Source: JAGLOK01 sp963676355
GTDB lineage: Bacteria; Bacillota; Clostridia; Christensenellales; UMGS416
Reading direction: 5' to 3'
Assembly (NCBI GenBank): GCA_963676355.1
Contig: OY781093.1
Location: 2,170,001-2,234,000, forward strand
DNA: 64,000 nucleotides
A program made the translations under genes and the position numbers. The notes beneath the pieces were generated by a model. It saw only the letters and a list, made by a program, of their open reading frames with translations, ran no database searches and was not told the DNA's origin. Shown piece after piece: positions 52,609 through 61,661 of the stretch (its first letter is position 1; each line of letters starts with the position of its first letter).

Positions 52609-53859
52609 CTATTTGAAAAACTCTGGAATCACTAAAATTCTATTATAATATATCTTCTCCAAAAACTGCATTGTCTGCATATTTCTAAGCGTTCCGAAAG
52701 CGAGACCAATAACTGAAGCAATTATAAAATAAATCGCATAATCTTTAAAGTATTCCAATATAGTTGTCCTATAGTTGCTGCTTAAGAAATATAGAAAGAT
52801 AATAGCAGCAGACAAACACATAATAAAATACCCTATCCATCTAAAATGATCACATCCGAATAAGGATGAAGTAAGAGGTGCAAGGCATGAACCCATCACC
52901 AAAATTAATGAGATTTTTTCCATCTTTGATGCTGCTTGCTTAATAAACTTCACAAATAATCCGCCAAAAAGTATTATAGTAGGCGATAAAACAACATATG
53001 TTAAAATCATTAAATTTCTTGTGTCATCGGTAAAAAGATACTGTACTCTTTCAACCTTCATTGATAAATCATCCACCACAATGTCACGTGCCACAGAAAT
53101 CATTCCGTCTCTTAAGCTCTCCTCTAAGTTTTGTTGCATAATGAGAGTAAATTTTTCACGACTTAGGTCTGTTTTGCCCAATAATATTACGGCAACAAAA
53201 AAGACTAAAATCGGAATGTAATAGAAATAAAGTGATTGTAAGTTTATCTTCTCAGATTTTCTGTTATCCCTTAAAAAAAGCAAGGCAAACAGCAAAGAAC
53301 CAAATGCTACAGCAAAAACTTCATGAATCATGATAGCGATGAATGAAACAGGAACGAGGATAAAATATTTTTTTGTGCCTTCTGTTTTATAGGCTACAAA
53401 AATACACAAAATAGCTATTAAAACCACTAGGCTATCCAGCCTTGCAAACATCTGACCATTTATGAACCACCTCACATTACTAGGCTGTGAGATTAGAAAT
53501 AATATAAATAGAAATGCAGAAATGCTTTTAGATTTTTTTATAATATTAATATTTATAAACACAAAAACAGCGGCCAGCATAAAATATAAAGCCGCACTCA
53601 ATAAATAAACTTGTTTAAAAGTAATTGTTCCTACAAAAAGTTTAAGAAGTGTTCCTGCAAGTCCCCTTACGATAAACCCAGTGTCATAAGTAAGCCCCCA
53701 GTTGCACATGCTCCATATATCAATATATCCGCTTTTAGGAAGCGGAAACAAATCTGCAGTAAACATAACTACTAAAGTAAAAAAAGAGACAGCAATAAAT
53801 ATACCTTTTCTGCTATTCCCGCTTTCACGGCTATTCTCTTTTATCATTTTATCCGACAA
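52609..53859 (-). CDS. Polytopic membrane protein of unknown function
   Basis: The 416-residue protein has about ten membrane helices, with a hydrophilic loop after the first helix (IDIWSMCNWGLTYDTGFIVRGLAG) and a longer soluble part around residues 220-270. The layout resembles GT-C-fold glycosyltransferases or polysaccharide polymerases that face the outside, but no catalytic motif is certain. It is preceded at one base by glpP and lies at the end of the rph-rdgB-glpP run, so it may simply be read through from that operon. Confidence 0.75.
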   Translation of the reverse strand: MSDKMIKENSRESGNSRKGIFIAVSFFTLVVMFTADLFPLPKSGYIDIWSMCNWGLTYDTGFIVRGLAGTLLKLFVGTITFKQVYLLSAALYFMLAAVFVFININIIKKSKSISAFLFILFLISQPSNVRWFINGQMFARLDSLVVLIAILCIFVAYKTEGTKKYFILVPVSFIAIMIHEVFAVAFGSLLFALLFLRDNRKSEKINLQSLYFYYIPILVFFVAVILLGKTDLSREKFTLIMQQNLEESLRDGMISVARDIVVDDLSMKVERVQYLFTDDTRNLMILTYVVLSPTIILFGGLFVKFIKQAASKMEKISLILVMGSCLAPLTSSLFGCDHFRWIGYFIMCLSAAIIFLYFLSSNYRTTILEYFKDYAIYFIIASVIGLAFGTLRNMQTMQFLEKIYYNRILVIPEFFK

Positions 53860-53860
53860 T

Positions 53861-54439
53861 CTATTCTCCTAAAAGCTTTGAGTTCCACAAGTCTACTCTG
53901 CTGGTCGATATCCCTATAGCACCGGCTTTCAGCGCGTTTGAAGCTTCCGACAATTCTGTTATCATTCCACCCGCGATTACCTGCTGCTTTACGTTTTTAC
54001 GTATTTCTGAGATTGCTTTGGAAATTACTCCAGGCACCACTTCAACAATGTCCGGATCTGCAGAATTTATCATTTTTATTCCTGAAACAATTGATGTTGA
54101 GTCAAGCAAGAATATCCTTTGCACTGTAGTAAGTCCGTCATCTTTAGCGCATTTAATGAGTCCTTTTCGCGTGGTTATAATGCCGTCTGGCTTCCACTTT
54201 CTGGAGATAAACTTAACAGCGGCTTTGTCAGCCCCCAATCCATTTATCATATCAATATGTACAAATACAGCCTTCCCCGCATCTTTTAGTGTGCCCAAAA
54301 TTTTAGGAACAGTAAGAATATCCCCGCCCAAAATAAAACAAACCTGCGGATTGTTATTGGCTGCAAGTTGAGCGCTCTGCGTATCTTTTAGTGCTGCTAT
54401 TACGGGACATTCCTTTAATTTTCGAATCATCCTACTCAT
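53861..54439 (-). CDS. glpP: Glycerol-3-phosphate responsive antiterminator GlpP
   Basis: GlpP is an RNA-binding antiterminator that senses glycerol 3-phosphate and controls glp genes in Firmicutes. The 192-residue TIM-barrel protein shows CPVIAALKD at the N-terminus, VFVHIDMINGLGADKAAVKF, PDGIITTRKGLI and VIAGGMITELSEASNALKAGA, all typical. Its start overlaps rdgB by 8 bases. No glycerol uptake or dehydrogenase genes are in the window, so its targets lie elsewhere. Confidence 0.93.
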   Translation of the reverse strand: MSRMIRKLKECPVIAALKDTQSAQLAANNNPQVCFILGGDILTVPKILGTLKDAGKAVFVHIDMINGLGADKAAVKFISRKWKPDGIITTRKGLIKCAKDDGLTTVQRIFLLDSTSIVSGIKMINSADPDIVEVVPGVISKAISEIRKNVKQQVIAGGMITELSEASNALKAGAIGISTSRVDLWNSKLLGE

Positions 54440-55019
54440 TTTCTTTTTCCAACATCCCTTTTAGTTCCATCAAAGCTTTAAATCTATGGCTTATCTTGTT
54501 TTTTTCATCAGAATTCAGCTCAGCCATAGTCTTTCCCATATAATCCATATAAAAAAGCGGGTCATAGCCAAAGCCATTATCCCCTCTTCTTGAATGCAAT
54601 ATCTCTCCCTTGCAATGTCCTTTTGCGATTAAATCAGTCATTCCATAACGAACCAATGCAATGGCGCAAGTAAACTGCGCTTTTCGGTTATCCACGTTTT
54701 GCATTTCGCTTAGCAATTTGTCATTGTTCGCATCATCATCACAGGGTTCTCCTGCATATCTTGCCGAATAAACACCAGGTTTTCCGTCAAGCTCCTCAAC
54801 TTCAAGACCGGAATCATCTGCCAATACTGCGCATTCTAATTTTTCAGCAACATATTTAGCCTTAATAAGAGCGTTTTCTTCAAAGGTAATTCCGTTTTCT
54901 TCTATATCATCAAAGATACCCGCTTCAGCCATAGACAAAATGTTTTCAAATTCATTTGCAAGTATTTCTTTTATCTCAGCAATTTTATGCTTATTGTTCG
55001 AAGCTATAACAAGATTCAT
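54432..55019 (-). CDS. rdgB: XTP/dITP diphosphatase (non-canonical purine NTP pyrophosphatase)
   Basis: This HAM1/RdgB-type enzyme hydrolyses dITP, XTP and related bases to keep them out of DNA and RNA. The 195-residue protein shows ASNNKHKIAEIKEIL at the N-terminus, LADDSGLEVEELDGKPGV, YSARYAG and GFGYDPLFYM. The ATG at 55019 with GGAG upstream is preferred over a TTG at 55031. The pair rph-rdgB is a common fusion or operon in Firmicutes; it follows rph by one base. Confidence 0.96.
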   Translation of the reverse strand: MNLVIASNNKHKIAEIKEILANEFENILSMAEAGIFDDIEENGITFEENALIKAKYVAEKLECAVLADDSGLEVEELDGKPGVYSARYAGEPCDDDANNDKLLSEMQNVDNRKAQFTCAIALVRYGMTDLIAKGHCKGEILHSRRGDNGFGYDPLFYMDYMGKTMAELNSDEKNKISHRFKALMELKGMLEKENE

Positions 55020-55020
55020 T

Positions 55021-55737
55021 TTATTCTCCAAAAACTGCGCGCGCTTGTATCTGCATTATCTTATTTATAGCATCTTTTGCATAGCTTAACATAAGCGAAA
55101 GTTCCTCGTGTGTGTATGCACGTTTTTCACCTGTTCCCTGCACTTCGAGATATTCGCCCTTTGCATTCATTACAACATTCATGTCAACTTCCGCATTGGA
55201 ATCTTCAATGTATGGCAAGTCCACTACTACTTCATTGTTGACAATGCCAACTGAAACTGCTGCTAATTGCCCTATCACAGGACTTTTTTTGATTTTTTCT
55301 TCTGCCATCCATTTTTTCGAAGCAAGCATCAAAGCGATATAACATCCCGTAATTGATGCCGTGCGTGTCCCTCCATCGGCATTTATAACATCACAGTCAA
55401 GCCAAACAGTATATCCGTCCAACTCCGCATAATCACATATGGCTCGAACCGAGCGTCCAATGAGCCTTTTTATCTCAGTCGAGCGCCCATCCGGCTTTAA
55501 CTTTTCTCTTCTCTTGCGTGTGTTTGTCGACGCCGGGAGCATCGCATATTCAGCGCTTAGCCAGCCTTCGCCACTGTCTTTTTTAAAAGGCGGCACTCCC
55601 TCTTCCATCATAGCGGTGCAAATAACCTGCGTATTGCCCCATTTGATAAGACATGAGCCATGTGCATTGGGTATATAATTAGGAATTATCTCAATTTTTC
55701 GTAATTCATCATTCTGTCTTCCATCAGGTCTTGGCAT
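55021..55737 (-). CDS. rph: Ribonuclease PH
   Basis: RNase PH trims the 3' ends of tRNA precursors by phosphorolysis. The 238-residue protein shows RPDGRQNDELRKIEI at the start, GSCLIKWGNTQVICTA, GWLSAEYAMLP, RSTEIKRLIGRSVRA and DCDVINADGGTRTASITG. The start has GGAGGTC. It begins the rph-rdgB-glpP-membrane protein operon, with a promoter at 55768-55796. Confidence 0.97.
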   Translation of the reverse strand: MPRPDGRQNDELRKIEIIPNYIPNAHGSCLIKWGNTQVICTAMMEEGVPPFKKDSGEGWLSAEYAMLPASTNTRKRREKLKPDGRSTEIKRLIGRSVRAICDYAELDGYTVWLDCDVINADGGTRTASITGCYIALMLASKKWMAEEKIKKSPVIGQLAAVSVGIVNNEVVVDLPYIEDSNAEVDMNVVMNAKGEYLEVQGTGEKRAYTHEELSLMLSYAKDAINKIMQIQARAVFGE

Positions 55738-55767
55738 TATGACCTCCTATAAGTTTCATTAATGCTT

Positions 55768-55796
55768 ATAATACATTATTTAAACATCTTGAGCAA
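55768..55796 (-). promoter_or_regulatory. Promoter of rph-rdgB-glpP
   Basis: TTGCTC and TATTAT are 17 bases apart on the minus strand, 31 bases before the start codon. The rest of the 128-base gap is AT-rich with weak hairpins. Confidence 0.5.
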
Positions 55797-55865
55797 TCTA
55801 CTTATATTTTTAATAGTAGATAAATTATAGTTTTACTATAATTTTATTTTAGTATTATTATCTTA

Positions 55866-57233
55866 TTATTTCTTTTTTATCCTCGTAAGAAATGATCTGA
55901 ATTTAACAAAATCTATACTTGTAAAAAAGAAATATATAATTACTAAAACACTTAACCCAATTCCTCTAAACTGAAAATAAATATGGAGTTTAGTAGGCCC
56001 GGATACAACAGCTAACCATATAATAGGAGTAAGAAAAACTATTATGTAGCCAAAATATTTTACAACATCTTTTCTAAAGAATATAAATAATGGTAACCAT
56101 ATAGCAGCAATAATTAAAAAAATTAAACCATGCGGTAAAACCATCATCTCTCTAAGTGCTGCTCTAACTACAGAGTATGTATTATATAAAAATTTAGATG
56201 TTAAGCTAAAAATTCCTACAGGATTACTGCCAGAATTAAATCTAAATTTAATTACATTTAAAGCAGTAGTAAATTCTTGCGCTCCAAGCACGATTGAAGA
56301 AAGTAACAAGTTTGCAAAAAAAGTTAAAAAATATCCCATTAGCCATGCACATAAGCATACTACTGAATTTTTTATCATATCCTTAACTTTTTTCCCTTTT
56401 ACTATTTCATAACTAATAATTGAAAACATCGGAAGACCATAAGTTAAAAATGGATATGTATAAAAATCAAAGAACATTGTTACAGAACCAATAATGAAGA
56501 ATAATATGCCCAAATGCTTTGGTTTTCTTTGAAATATCTCTAGCACAAAAATTATGCTTATGAAACTAATTACAAAAACTGTAGTAAAGAGTAAACTCAT
56601 TGGTATAAGTGTAATATTTAACATAATCATTACTACAAGCAATGCGACACTTGATTGAATATTGACTTTTTTATACAAATAAATACAGCATAATAGCAAT
56701 GTAATATAAAACGCATATGAGTTGACCACTCTAATTTGTGTGTAGTATAAAAACACAAATAATGGCTTGAGCCAAATTCTATACCCATGCCAATATCTTG
56801 AGTAGAAGACTTTTTCACCTAAAGGATTTCCATTTACAGTGGCATTTAATGATTCTAATTGACTTGAAGCGTATGTATCGCCGTATATTGAACCTCCAAA
56901 TACTGAACGAAAAATCGGTTCTGTATCATTACAGTATACTATATGCATCATTAAAGAGTCTGCATAGTTATCAATTTTAGAACTTTTATTTGGAGTGAAA
57001 AAAAATGTCCAATCGTTTTCTGTTTCATATAATCTATTTGCAGAGTAAGCGACTCTATATTTAACTTGTTGCTCTAGTTTTTGGGGATATGAAGTATTGA
57101 GTGCTAGCGACAAAATATAAAAAACTAATAAGCATACAAATACTAACGCATATTTTAAAAAAAATTTCAATAATACTTTATTCTTAAAATGCTTTCGGAA
57201 TTCATAGTCTTGTCTTTTGGCAATTTTCGTCAT
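55866..57233 (-). CDS. Polytopic membrane protein, glycosyltransferase-like layout
   Basis: This 455-residue protein has one N-terminal helix (about 25-46), an extracytoplasmic region of about 130 residues containing GSIYGDTY and YSRYWHGYRIWLKPL, and then about nine helices. The WHGYRIWLKPL stretch before the helix bundle is a recurrent feature of uncharacterised envelope GT-C-like proteins of Clostridia. No catalytic residue can be assigned. It is visibly more AT-rich than the housekeeping genes around it, which hints at horizontal transfer. It has no close operon partner except the following large membrane protein. Confidence 0.75.
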   Translation of the reverse strand: MTKIAKRQDYEFRKHFKNKVLLKFFLKYALVFVCLLVFYILSLALNTSYPQKLEQQVKYRVAYSANRLYETENDWTFFFTPNKSSKIDNYADSLMMHIVYCNDTEPIFRSVFGGSIYGDTYASSQLESLNATVNGNPLGEKVFYSRYWHGYRIWLKPLFVFLYYTQIRVVNSYAFYITLLLCCIYLYKKVNIQSSVALLVVMIMLNITLIPMSLLFTTVFVISFISIIFVLEIFQRKPKHLGILFFIIGSVTMFFDFYTYPFLTYGLPMFSIISYEIVKGKKVKDMIKNSVVCLCAWLMGYFLTFFANLLLSSIVLGAQEFTTALNVIKFRFNSGSNPVGIFSLTSKFLYNTYSVVRAALREMMVLPHGLIFLIIAAIWLPLFIFFRKDVVKYFGYIIVFLTPIIWLAVVSGPTKLHIYFQFRGIGLSVLVIIYFFFTSIDFVKFRSFLTRIKKK

Positions 57234-57326
57234 ATAGTCTCCTACAATTTAATATATTGATATAAAAATTATTCAAAAGAAACTAAACCCTATAGGTTTA
57301 TTCTAATTAAACTATTTTCAATATTA

Positions 57327-59357
57327 CTACTTTATCCTATAATCTTCGTCATTGTAAATAGCATTAAGAGTGATATTGCCATCATGCTTTTCAACTTTAT
57401 ACAATGCTTTAGTAAAATAAATTTCTTTAGGAAACAAGTCAGCAAATTCTTCATAGAATTCTTTACCCGCACTTTGAACATAAAGGTAATCATATTCACC
57501 GATCTGTTTTATATATGCATCGTGTTCTTTGGCATTTGTACCATCGAAATCATATGGCTTATACATCCAGTTACTTAAGATAGGTGCAGTGTTATATTTT
57601 ATGTATATTAAAGGATAGTATCCATATTGTTTATCTTCTTTCATTAAATCACTTTCATAAGTTACTATGAATAATGTATCATCTTTTTCCAAATTGCTAG
57701 ATATCAAATCAGAATGCTCAATATAATTTTCCATAAAGTCTCTGGGGCCATATCTTGTCATTTCTAGTTTGGAATCCCATATAATACCTGGATGTGGTAA
57801 GTATCTTATAACAATAGCGATAACTATGCCCATCAGGATAACTCTTTTCTTTTCATTTGAAAAAACGTCTTTTGCAGCAAAAATATATATAGTAATATAT
57901 GTAAGCAACATCACTATTCCAGTTGATAAATACCTCTCCCAAGAAACAGAAGCAGTGTATTGTCCTGATCTACAAAAACCTGCAGAAAAGGCGAATAAAA
58001 CTACCATTGCATATATTAGCACAAATGCTATAGCCATTAAAGAATAGGTTAAATACATTTTTTTCATATCTTCTTTTACAAGATATATCCCGGATGTAAC
58101 AAGTAACACTCCACAAAGACCCAACAAATATTTAATAGTTAATCCGGAGTAAGTATGCACAAAAAATGCTTCCCACGCATTAGCTAGTGCACCCCTTTGT
58201 GCAAATGTCATTGTAGAAAAATACAAACTACTCAATTTATATGAAACAGCAACTCCTAAAATCAAGAATATCGCAGCTGAAACAATATATAGTTTTATAT
58301 CTTTATTTCCTATTCTCATTTTCTTTTCATTTTTAATAAGATAAAATATAAACACTACAGCAGCTAATGCGGTTATAGCCAATAGCGTAAGTGTTAACCT
58401 GGATTTTAATATTAGTTCAATAACATGAAGACGATAAAGTCTATCATTTGGGTAATATCCAGCAGGTTTGTTAATAGTTAAAAGTGATACCACATAGCCT
58501 AAGATAGGAATAAAAAAGAATCCCGTAATAATTACCATCTTTTTTTTCAATACTTTAAAATTTTGTATAATTTCAACTACAATAATAAATAATGATGCAA
58601 GCATGGACACTACAGCGCCAAAACTATCTTTCATTTGGGTTATAGCAAACAGACCTAATACGATAATGATATAATCCTTGAAAGTTTTGTTGTTGTTTAT
58701 TGCAGAATATGCCATTATTGCTCCTGCCATATAGCCCATAGATTGGTCAATATGCAAACTTACGTTTCCATACAGGACGCCCAACACACAATATTGTGCA
58801 AACATGCAGGCCAAAACTTTCTTCCAGTCTTTCCACGCCATATCCTTTAAAGGCAAAATAAAACAAGACCAAATGATTATCCATGCGCCTGAAAATAGAG
58901 TGGTTTCTGAAAAATGAAATGATGCTTTAGTAACAAAGTAGTTAAAAGTCGGTGTAAACATAGCCTGAAGGCCTTTATAGAATGTATCACCATAGTACAT
59001 TACTTTGGTAGCATAAGCCCAGTGGACTACGTCATCATGGTCAAACAACAAGCTTCCCTTTGACATTGCTATATACGCTATAAGTCCTATAAAATAACCG
59101 CTTATAGCAGGTGTAAATAATTTTTTTAGATTAAACTTTGCTATCATGAGATATATTAATGAAAATAACGATACCGCAATAATAAAATAAAATCCTATTT
59201 CCAATATCCCTGCTATACCACATACCGTCAAAAACAAAGTAATTGCGCAGACGGTTACAAAGTGAGCCTGCTCAGCTTTATAGCCAAAAAGGTTAATCTG
59301 TGCCCCGCTAATTAAAAGAATTATCACAGCAGGTACTAATACTAAGAAAACATTCAT
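57327..59357 (-). CDS. Large polytopic membrane protein, GT-C-like
   Basis: The 676-residue protein has about 13 membrane helices and a C-terminal soluble domain (about 545-676) that would lie outside the cell. The segment LLFDHDDVVHWAYATKVM near residue 105 in the first large loop resembles the acidic catalytic loop of GT-C glycosyltransferases, which use lipid-linked sugars. The call is inferred from this and the topology. It is AT-rich like its neighbour at 55866-57233, and the two may form an envelope glycosylation pair. Confidence 0.75.
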   Translation of the reverse strand: MNVFLVLVPAVIILLISGAQINLFGYKAEQAHFVTVCAITLFLTVCGIAGILEIGFYFIIAVSLFSLIYLMIAKFNLKKLFTPAISGYFIGLIAYIAMSKGSLLFDHDDVVHWAYATKVMYYGDTFYKGLQAMFTPTFNYFVTKASFHFSETTLFSGAWIIIWSCFILPLKDMAWKDWKKVLACMFAQYCVLGVLYGNVSLHIDQSMGYMAGAIMAYSAINNNKTFKDYIIIVLGLFAITQMKDSFGAVVSMLASLFIIVVEIIQNFKVLKKKMVIITGFFFIPILGYVVSLLTINKPAGYYPNDRLYRLHVIELILKSRLTLTLLAITALAAVVFIFYLIKNEKKMRIGNKDIKLYIVSAAIFLILGVAVSYKLSSLYFSTMTFAQRGALANAWEAFFVHTYSGLTIKYLLGLCGVLLVTSGIYLVKEDMKKMYLTYSLMAIAFVLIYAMVVLFAFSAGFCRSGQYTASVSWERYLSTGIVMLLTYITIYIFAAKDVFSNEKKRVILMGIVIAIVIRYLPHPGIIWDSKLEMTRYGPRDFMENYIEHSDLISSNLEKDDTLFIVTYESDLMKEDKQYGYYPLIYIKYNTAPILSNWMYKPYDFDGTNAKEHDAYIKQIGEYDYLYVQSAGKEFYEEFADLFPKEIYFTKALYKVEKHDGNITLNAIYNDEDYRIK

Positions 59358-59371
59358 ATAATATCCTTTAT

Positions 59372-59423
59372 TTGCAATTTATAAGAGTATATCACCCATA
59401 AAACATTATTGCAATTTATAAGA
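59372..59423. repeat. Two 15-bp direct repeats before the large membrane protein gene
   Basis: TTGCAATTTATAAGA occurs at 59372-59386 and 59409-59423, a 37-base period, just upstream of the start at 59357. Confidence 0.6.
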
Positions 59424-59473
59424 ATGTTGCTTATTATTTTACTTAAAAGTCTTTTAATGTTTGATATATTCTC

Positions 59474-59932
59474 TCAGTATACATCCATCTTTATGCACTT
59501 CCTCAAGACATCCGCCTTGCCCTTCTTCCCCGGCATCATACTATAGAGCTTCGCCCAGTCTTCGGGCTTTGCATACATAACTTCATCTATACTTATTGGC
59601 ATTGCAAAATCCGGTTTATATTCATAAATGCCGCCTTCGTGCCTGACCTTAAATCCTGCAATTAAATCGACTTCTATCCCGCCTGATACAAACTTTTTAT
59701 ATATGTCCGACACAAAAACACTGCTTTTGTGCACATCCTTTTCTTCTCCTATGCCCTGCATCAATCCGATGGCTTTTTGCACGTCGTCTTTGTGGACTAC
59801 TATATCTATATCATTCGGCTCGTCGCCAAGCCCGATATGCAAAAGCAGCATAGAGCCGTCCACGCACCAGCATATACTTCCGTCGTTAAACAACTTTGCA
59901 ATTTTACATAAAAGCTTGAGTTTGTCTTGCAT
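59474..59932 (-). CDS. Nucleotidyltransferase-like protein
   Basis: The 152-residue protein has the Pol-beta-like minimal nucleotidyltransferase pattern: CVDGSMLLLHIGLGDEPNDI then DIVV, giving GS and a DxD pair, with a later aspartate in GIEVDLIAG. Such proteins include antitoxin-like and aminoglycoside-type nucleotidyltransferases; the substrate cannot be told. The ATG at 59932 behind GAGGTG is preferred over an upstream in-frame start in the terminator region. It stands alone after the terminator of the polymerase unit. Confidence 0.75.
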   Translation of the reverse strand: MQDKLKLLCKIAKLFNDGSICWCVDGSMLLLHIGLGDEPNDIDIVVHKDDVQKAIGLMQGIGEEKDVHKSSVFVSDIYKKFVSGGIEVDLIAGFKVRHEGGIYEYKPDFAMPISIDEVMYAKPEDWAKLYSMMPGKKGKADVLRKCIKMDVY

Positions 59933-59968
59933 AAACACCTCACATAATCTGCATATTATAATTGTAAA

Positions 59969-59998
59969 ATAAAAAAGCGTCATTCACAACGCTTTTGA
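59969..59998 (-). terminator. Terminator after the polymerase-linked small gene
   Basis: AAAAGCGT pairs with ACGCTTTT around an 8-base loop and continues into a T-run on the minus strand. Confidence 0.8.
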
Positions 59999-60006
59999 TT
60001 ATTGTT

Positions 60007-60270
60007 TCACATCTTCATAAGATACCACTTGCACGATGCAGTTTCGTAGTTTATCTGCACTTCGCGCGGCATCCGTCCGTCGTGCGCTCGGCAGTCAAAG
60101 CGCATCATGATATTTCCGCCGCTTTTTTGGCGCTGCTTAAACATTATGCGCTCTATCCTTATTATCATGTCCTCGCTTTCGGCGCTTTTTATCCTGAACC
60201 TTATCGGATGCGGCGTGCCCTGCTCGTCAAACCATGCAAGCATGTCCACAGGTTTCATTATGGTCTTCAC
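60007..60270 (-). CDS. Small protein linked to Y-family polymerase
   Basis: This 87-residue, mostly beta-strand-like basic protein is not recognised as a named family. Short proteins with a similar pattern (a PIRFRI strand near the start, KSGGNIMMRFDCR in the middle and a closing KWYLMKM strand) are often encoded right after dinB-type genes in Clostridia, so it may be a polymerase accessory or a regulator. It starts 13 bases after the polymerase stop and ends at a terminator, so it is in the same SOS-controlled unit. Confidence 0.75.
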   Translation of the reverse strand: MKTIMKPVDMLAWFDEQGTPHPIRFRIKSAESEDMIIRIERIMFKQRQKSGGNIMMRFDCRAHDGRMPREVQINYETASCKWYLMKM

Positions 60271-60283
60271 TTAAAATCTCCTC

Positions 60284-61564
60284 CTAATTAGTATCATACG
60301 GAAACCTCCTTAGATTCGCAGTCCCGCCTATCATGGATTTTACATCCGAACCTATAAACACAGCTCTTTGTGCAGCTGCGTCTCCATAGCGTTCGCGTAT
60401 TTTATCAACAGCGCTATCTGCAGCCTCTCTTTTCCATTCAAAGTCAAACATACCTATTTGTATATTGCCGGATGCGGATAATGTGCTCGTGGAAACTCCA
60501 AGCTGTCTGAGTGGCTCACCATTCCACATGCTATCAAACACTTCAACCGCACGGTCATAAATCTCGCTTGTGGACGCACAGTTGGTCTGAAAGGTTTTCT
60601 GCTTGCCTTTCCGCTTAAAATCAGAAGCACAATAGTGCACATGCACAGTTTTTGCCCTGTATCCTTGCTCGCGCAGCCTGGAACCCACAGTTTCGCACAG
60701 CGACAAAAGCACTCTGTGTGCGCACTCTAAGTCTTCCACGTCAAATGCAATAGTAGATGAATTTCCTATTCCTTTTGCTTGTTGCTCTTTGCCATTTGGC
60801 AGCATTCCATGAAAATCGGCAGCACCACCCTTTTCAGTTTGTGTGAAAATTCCATTTGCATAATCATGAAGGGTTAGCCCAAATGATTTAAACATAGATA
60901 TGAGCGTATTCTTATCATACTTAGCCAAGTCCCCAACAATCTCAATCCCGCGTGCGCGTAGTTTTTTTTCGGTTTGTCTTCCCACCATATACATCTCCCC
61001 TATGGGAAGCGGCCATAATTTCTTTTTAACCTCATCCGGCCACATTGTGTGCACTTTGTCAGGCTTTTCAAGCTCACCTGCCATCTTGGCTAAAAGCTTG
61101 TTGTTAGATATGCCTATATTAACCGTAAAACCAAGCTCCTCCTTTATTGACTTTGAAAGCTTATGTGCAGCTTCCACGGGATCGCCATATAGCTTTTGAA
61201 GACCCGTGTATTCCACAAATGCCTCATCTATCGAAAAGCGCTGAACCACAGGAGAAAAGTTTCCCAAGTGTTCCATTAGCGCATTTGAAGCTATCGAATA
61301 TACTCCATATGTAGGTGGCACAATAGTTATGTTGGGCGCTCTTTTTAAAAGCGAATACAAAGGTTCGCCCGTCTGTGCTTTAAACAGCTTTTTTGCAGAC
61401 AGAGATTTTGCAAGCACTATTCCCCTCCTGTCTGCGATGCTTCCGCCTACAACGGATGGTATATCTCTTAAGTCGACAGAGTCACCGTGCTCCAATCTCC
61501 ACACGGCCTCCCACGATAAAAAAGCGGAGTTTACATCCACATGAAACCAGCATTTTTCAGCCAT
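60284..61564 (-). CDS. dinB: Y-family DNA polymerase (DinB/Pol IV type)
   Basis: This 426-residue translesion polymerase shows FHVDVNSAFLSWEA at the N-terminus, the catalytic RFSIDEAFVEYTG near residue 105, GISNNKLLAKMAGELEKP, the helix-hairpin-helix region, and a C-terminal little-finger domain (about 240-350). It copies damaged DNA with low fidelity. A LexA-type box lies within its promoter, so it is likely induced by DNA damage. Confidence 0.94.
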   Translation of the reverse strand: MAEKCWFHVDVNSAFLSWEAVWRLEHGDSVDLRDIPSVVGGSIADRRGIVLAKSLSAKKLFKAQTGEPLYSLLKRAPNITIVPPTYGVYSIASNALMEHLGNFSPVVQRFSIDEAFVEYTGLQKLYGDPVEAAHKLSKSIKEELGFTVNIGISNNKLLAKMAGELEKPDKVHTMWPDEVKKKLWPLPIGEMYMVGRQTEKKLRARGIEIVGDLAKYDKNTLISMFKSFGLTLHDYANGIFTQTEKGGAADFHGMLPNGKEQQAKGIGNSSTIAFDVEDLECAHRVLLSLCETVGSRLREQGYRAKTVHVHYCASDFKRKGKQKTFQTNCASTSEIYDRAVEVFDSMWNGEPLRQLGVSTSTLSASGNIQIGMFDFEWKREAADSAVDKIRERYGDAAAQRAVFIGSDVKSMIGGTANLRRFPYDTN

Positions 61565-61595
61565 TACTATCCCCTCGAATTTATTCTATGTTTGT

Positions 61596-61624
61596 ATTAT
61601 AAAACATATGTTCGTGTTTTTCAA
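61596..61624 (-). promoter_or_regulatory. SOS-type promoter of dinB with LexA-like box
   Basis: TTGAAA and TATAAT are 17 bases apart on the minus strand. The spacer holds CGAACATATGTTTT (61601-61614), which matches the Gram-positive LexA box CGAAC-N4-GTTYG at all but the last position. Confidence 0.75.
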
Positions 61625-61661
61625 TGGCTTATTTGATTTTCATCGTTAATAAATTTAAAAC

